Source: Lycocorax pyrrhopterus obiensis
Taxonomy: Eukaryota > Chordata > Aves > Passeriformes > Paradisaeidae
Assembly: GCA_014706295.1 (NCBI GenBank)
Contig: JACSVZ010000002.1
Span: 54,288,660 to 54,352,659, forward strand
Direction of reading: 5' to 3'
DNA length: 64,000 bases
The notes beneath the pieces were generated by a model. The model saw nothing but the letters and a program-made list of their open reading frames with translations, had not been told where the DNA came from and searched no databases. The position numbers were made by a program, and so were the translations under genes. Within the stretch, counting starts at the first letter, position 1. The number at the start of each line of letters is the position of its first letter. Of the stretch, positions 62,008 through 64,000 are shown one piece after another.

Positions 62008-63666
62008 ATAACTTCACATTTGTTCTGGTTTTCACCAGATTGCAGAATGTGCACCAAATGTGAACCCTAAGAATCTTCCTGAGCTTCCTGAGCTGCTACA
62101 AGTATTTGTAAAATGCAATCCAGAATGAACACACTGCTAATAGTATCCAGGCTGGAACCTAGAGGTATTTCAGTGATACCTATGCACAGGTATTTCAATA
62201 ATACCTATGCACCTTTGAGCAGCAGTGCTCATCTCCTACTTGGATGTTTCTGAAAATGTCCTGCTGCTAGTCTGCTGTTGACATCAAGAATCATGAACTT
62301 AGACAGCAATGAGAAGGGAATGAAGATTTCCACTGATCATTATTACATTTACACTGTTCAAATGCCACCTACAAGAAATGGTTTGCAGAAAGACAGACTG
62401 CTTCCTTCGGAGGGCACAGTTAGGTTTTCCCTTTCCCTTCTCATGTCAATTAGCAGAATGTAAACTTAGATATCACAATGAAGTTACGTCACAAATGTGT
62501 GTTAAAACACAAATCACATAGGAGGTGGTAGAAGGCACAGGCATGTCAGGAGAAGGAAAGTAAAAGCATTATTATCATGTACTTGGGATCATCTTTGCTC
62601 CCATCCAGACAACAACAGAAGCAGTGAATAGTAAAAGTGAGAAGGCTGTAACATTTTCTGGACAACATTCCTACCCAAAATGCCTCTTCATATAAGAAAG
62701 GGAAGGAAGGACATGGGAATTCTGGGATGGGAATTCTGCAAACCCTGACAAGCTGTCAGTCATTCTGCTAACTGCTCTGCAAACTGCACTTTCCACACAA
62801 TTGTCCACAGCCAGATGTCCAAGACGGAGGTTTGGCAGGGAAGTATTTCATGGATACAGGCCAGCATCAACTTGAATAATGACAGACACAGGAGTTCCTA
62901 AACTTTGTTAGGTACACAGAAAAAAGCAAACATCTGATTCAAAAATGATGTACTTATACTAAAACTGACAGCTAATTTTAGAGTTAGATCTGGATATTGG
63001 TCTTTTGGGGGAGAATTTGATTACAAGTGCCTTTGTTGTCTAGATTAGCATAGGGGTGTCAAGAACGAAACGAGCACAGGAAAAAGTGTCATCATTTCAG
63101 AGATAAATGTGGCTCTAAACACAAACATAGATAAAAACTTACAATAATGTTCAGGAGATCAGTTTGTTTTCCTGGCCCAGCTGGCATTTAGATGGAAATA
63201 AAATACAAGCTCTAAAACTGCTTATTTTTTAGTATGGACAGAGTCATAAACAGCCTGCAGCCAGATTACGGGCAAAAACCTACTCCTAATGAAATCCATC
63301 CCTGCTCCCCCTCTGATATGTCAGAAAGCTAGTATGTGTCTAAAGTGAGCAGACACGTAGGACTTCATTGTCAACTAAATTGGTTGACCATGCCATTTTG
63401 CCTCAGTTGGCCAAGTCATACCAACAGCACGTAAATATATACTGCTAAGAACACAAAAAGTTTTTCTGCTGCCGGGTGTTCTCACATTTTGCTTTTTTTT
63501 GAGGCAGGGTGGCTGAGAATTGCTGGTCCATTAAACAACTAAGTGGACTTAGCTACTCTGCATGTGAGGCAGAAATAAAATAAGCTGCTAGTAAATTTAA
63601 AAATGATAGAAAAGATGGGATCTCCAGATTATCTCTCTGTCACACATTCTTCCCCCATGCCCCCAT
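62008..63666. other. SUGCT upstream intron; small tandem duplication
   Basis: Unique AT-rich sequence with a 25-bp tandem duplication at 62163-62212 and a short CTTCCTGAG tandem near 62082. No canonical AATAAA on the minus strand was seen between about 63000 and 63666, which bears on the candidate exon just above it. Confidence 0.5.
62163..62212 (+). repeat. 25-bp tandem duplication, two copies
   Basis: Units 62163-62187 and 62188-62212 both begin AGGTATTTCA and end ATACCTATGCAC, differing at two positions. It is a local slippage product in intronic sequence. Confidence 0.9.
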
Positions 63667-63870
63667 TCAGGGGCCTTTTATCCGGATAACCTCAACTTGA
63701 CTAACAGGCAAATATCCTTTCTGGATGAAGGCTGGGCAAAATTGTGGCTTCAACAGAACTCTCACACTTCCTCTTAAAAAACCAGATGTAATTTCAGAGA
63801 AATCAAGATTTTTCAGCCCTCTGGCTTTGAAGAAGTCGCTGAAATACACACTGTGGGCATCAGCAAATAC
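63667..63870 (-). other. Candidate terminal coding exon, unassigned
   Basis: On the minus strand, a pyrimidine-rich tract and CAG acceptor (TTTTTTGGGCAG/GTATTTGC) open directly into 67 sense codons and TGA. The peptide begins VFADAHSVYFSDFF, continues KARGLKNLDFSEITSGFLRG and ends EVIRIKGP. Codon choice looks gene-like, with varied residues and no low complexity. The acceptor is in phase 0, which is compatible with the SUGCT exon that should precede AFKTKDG, so it could be an alternative last exon. I do not recognise the protein. No minus-strand AATAAA follows within about 650 bp, and no second exon is visible. It could be chance, an old retrocopy, or an exon of an unknown nested gene. Confidence 0.25.
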
Positions 63871-64000
63871 CTGCCCAAAAAACAAGTAACAGTAAAGCAG
63901 CAGTAAAGCATCACACCAAGTTTAGGTATTGAAGGTACCCTCTTCATCTGCATATCCTAGTTATGCACAGGCACACAAAGCCCTTTACAAAGGTCTAAGA
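63871..64000. other. Window edge; nothing recognised
   Basis: Contains the polypyrimidine/acceptor of the candidate exon on the minus strand and a small CAGTAAAGCA tandem (63889-63909). No gene or element is visible before the window ends. Confidence 0.5.

Noticed and set aside
50433..64000. Search for the SUGCT exon preceding AFKTKDG (family GTAHGSIVPYQ)
   Set aside because: No match was seen; the intron probably extends past 64000.
1..64000. tRNA genes, rRNA, CRISPR arrays, bacterial operons or a novel defence-type system
   Set aside because: None is visible. The sequence is vertebrate intronic DNA, and the repeats seen are CR1, one LTR, simple repeats and small duplications.

Overview
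The window looks like avian nuclear DNA. It is AT-rich, intron-dominated vertebrate sequence with no bacterial-style gene packing. It carries several CR1 LINE copies, two of which end in the ATTCTATGATTCTATGA-type 3' tail that is characteristic of bird CR1. One host gene is firmly recognised: SUGCT (succinyl-CoA:glutarate-CoA transferase, a CaiB/BaiF-type class III CoA-transferase), transcribed on the minus strand. Three consecutive coding exons are present at 50361-50432, 45650-45747 and 34234-34336. They have consensus splice sites and compatible phases (0, then 2/1, then 0), and together encode about 91 residues of the middle-to-C-terminal part of the enzyme. No other SUGCT exon was found, so at least 13.5 kb of upstream intron and 34.2 kb of downstream intron fill most of the rest.

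Layout from low to high coordinate (3' to 5' for SUGCT). 1-34233 is intron after the last visible exon. It holds a decayed CR1 endonuclease fragment (+, about 3075-3860), a CR1 RT/3' fragment (-, about 17150-17765), a solo endogenous-retrovirus LTR with a perfect 6-bp target duplication (+, 27422-27772), and a long 5'-truncated CR1 (+, about 31290-32397) that carries two hairpins created by inverted insertion. 34337-45649 and 45748-50360 are introns with simple repeats and one 41-bp segment present once in each. 50433-64000 is upstream intron. It has another CR1 (-, about 54195-54750), a pair of inverted repeats (58699-58905 and 60140-60344), a GC-richer block (60640-61130), a short CR1 3' end (+, 61912-62007) and an unassigned candidate terminal exon (-, 63667-63870).

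The only functional system seen is lysine/tryptophan catabolism: SUGCT re-activates free glutarate to glutaryl-CoA in mitochondria. The remainder is intronic and repeat-derived sequence. I see no new gene system. The observations most worth following up are the double template-switch hairpin inside the CR1, the approximately 205-bp inverted repeat pair, the intact-ended solo LTR inside the SUGCT intron, and the candidate alternative terminal exon. All recognition was by eye and from memory; no database search was run.
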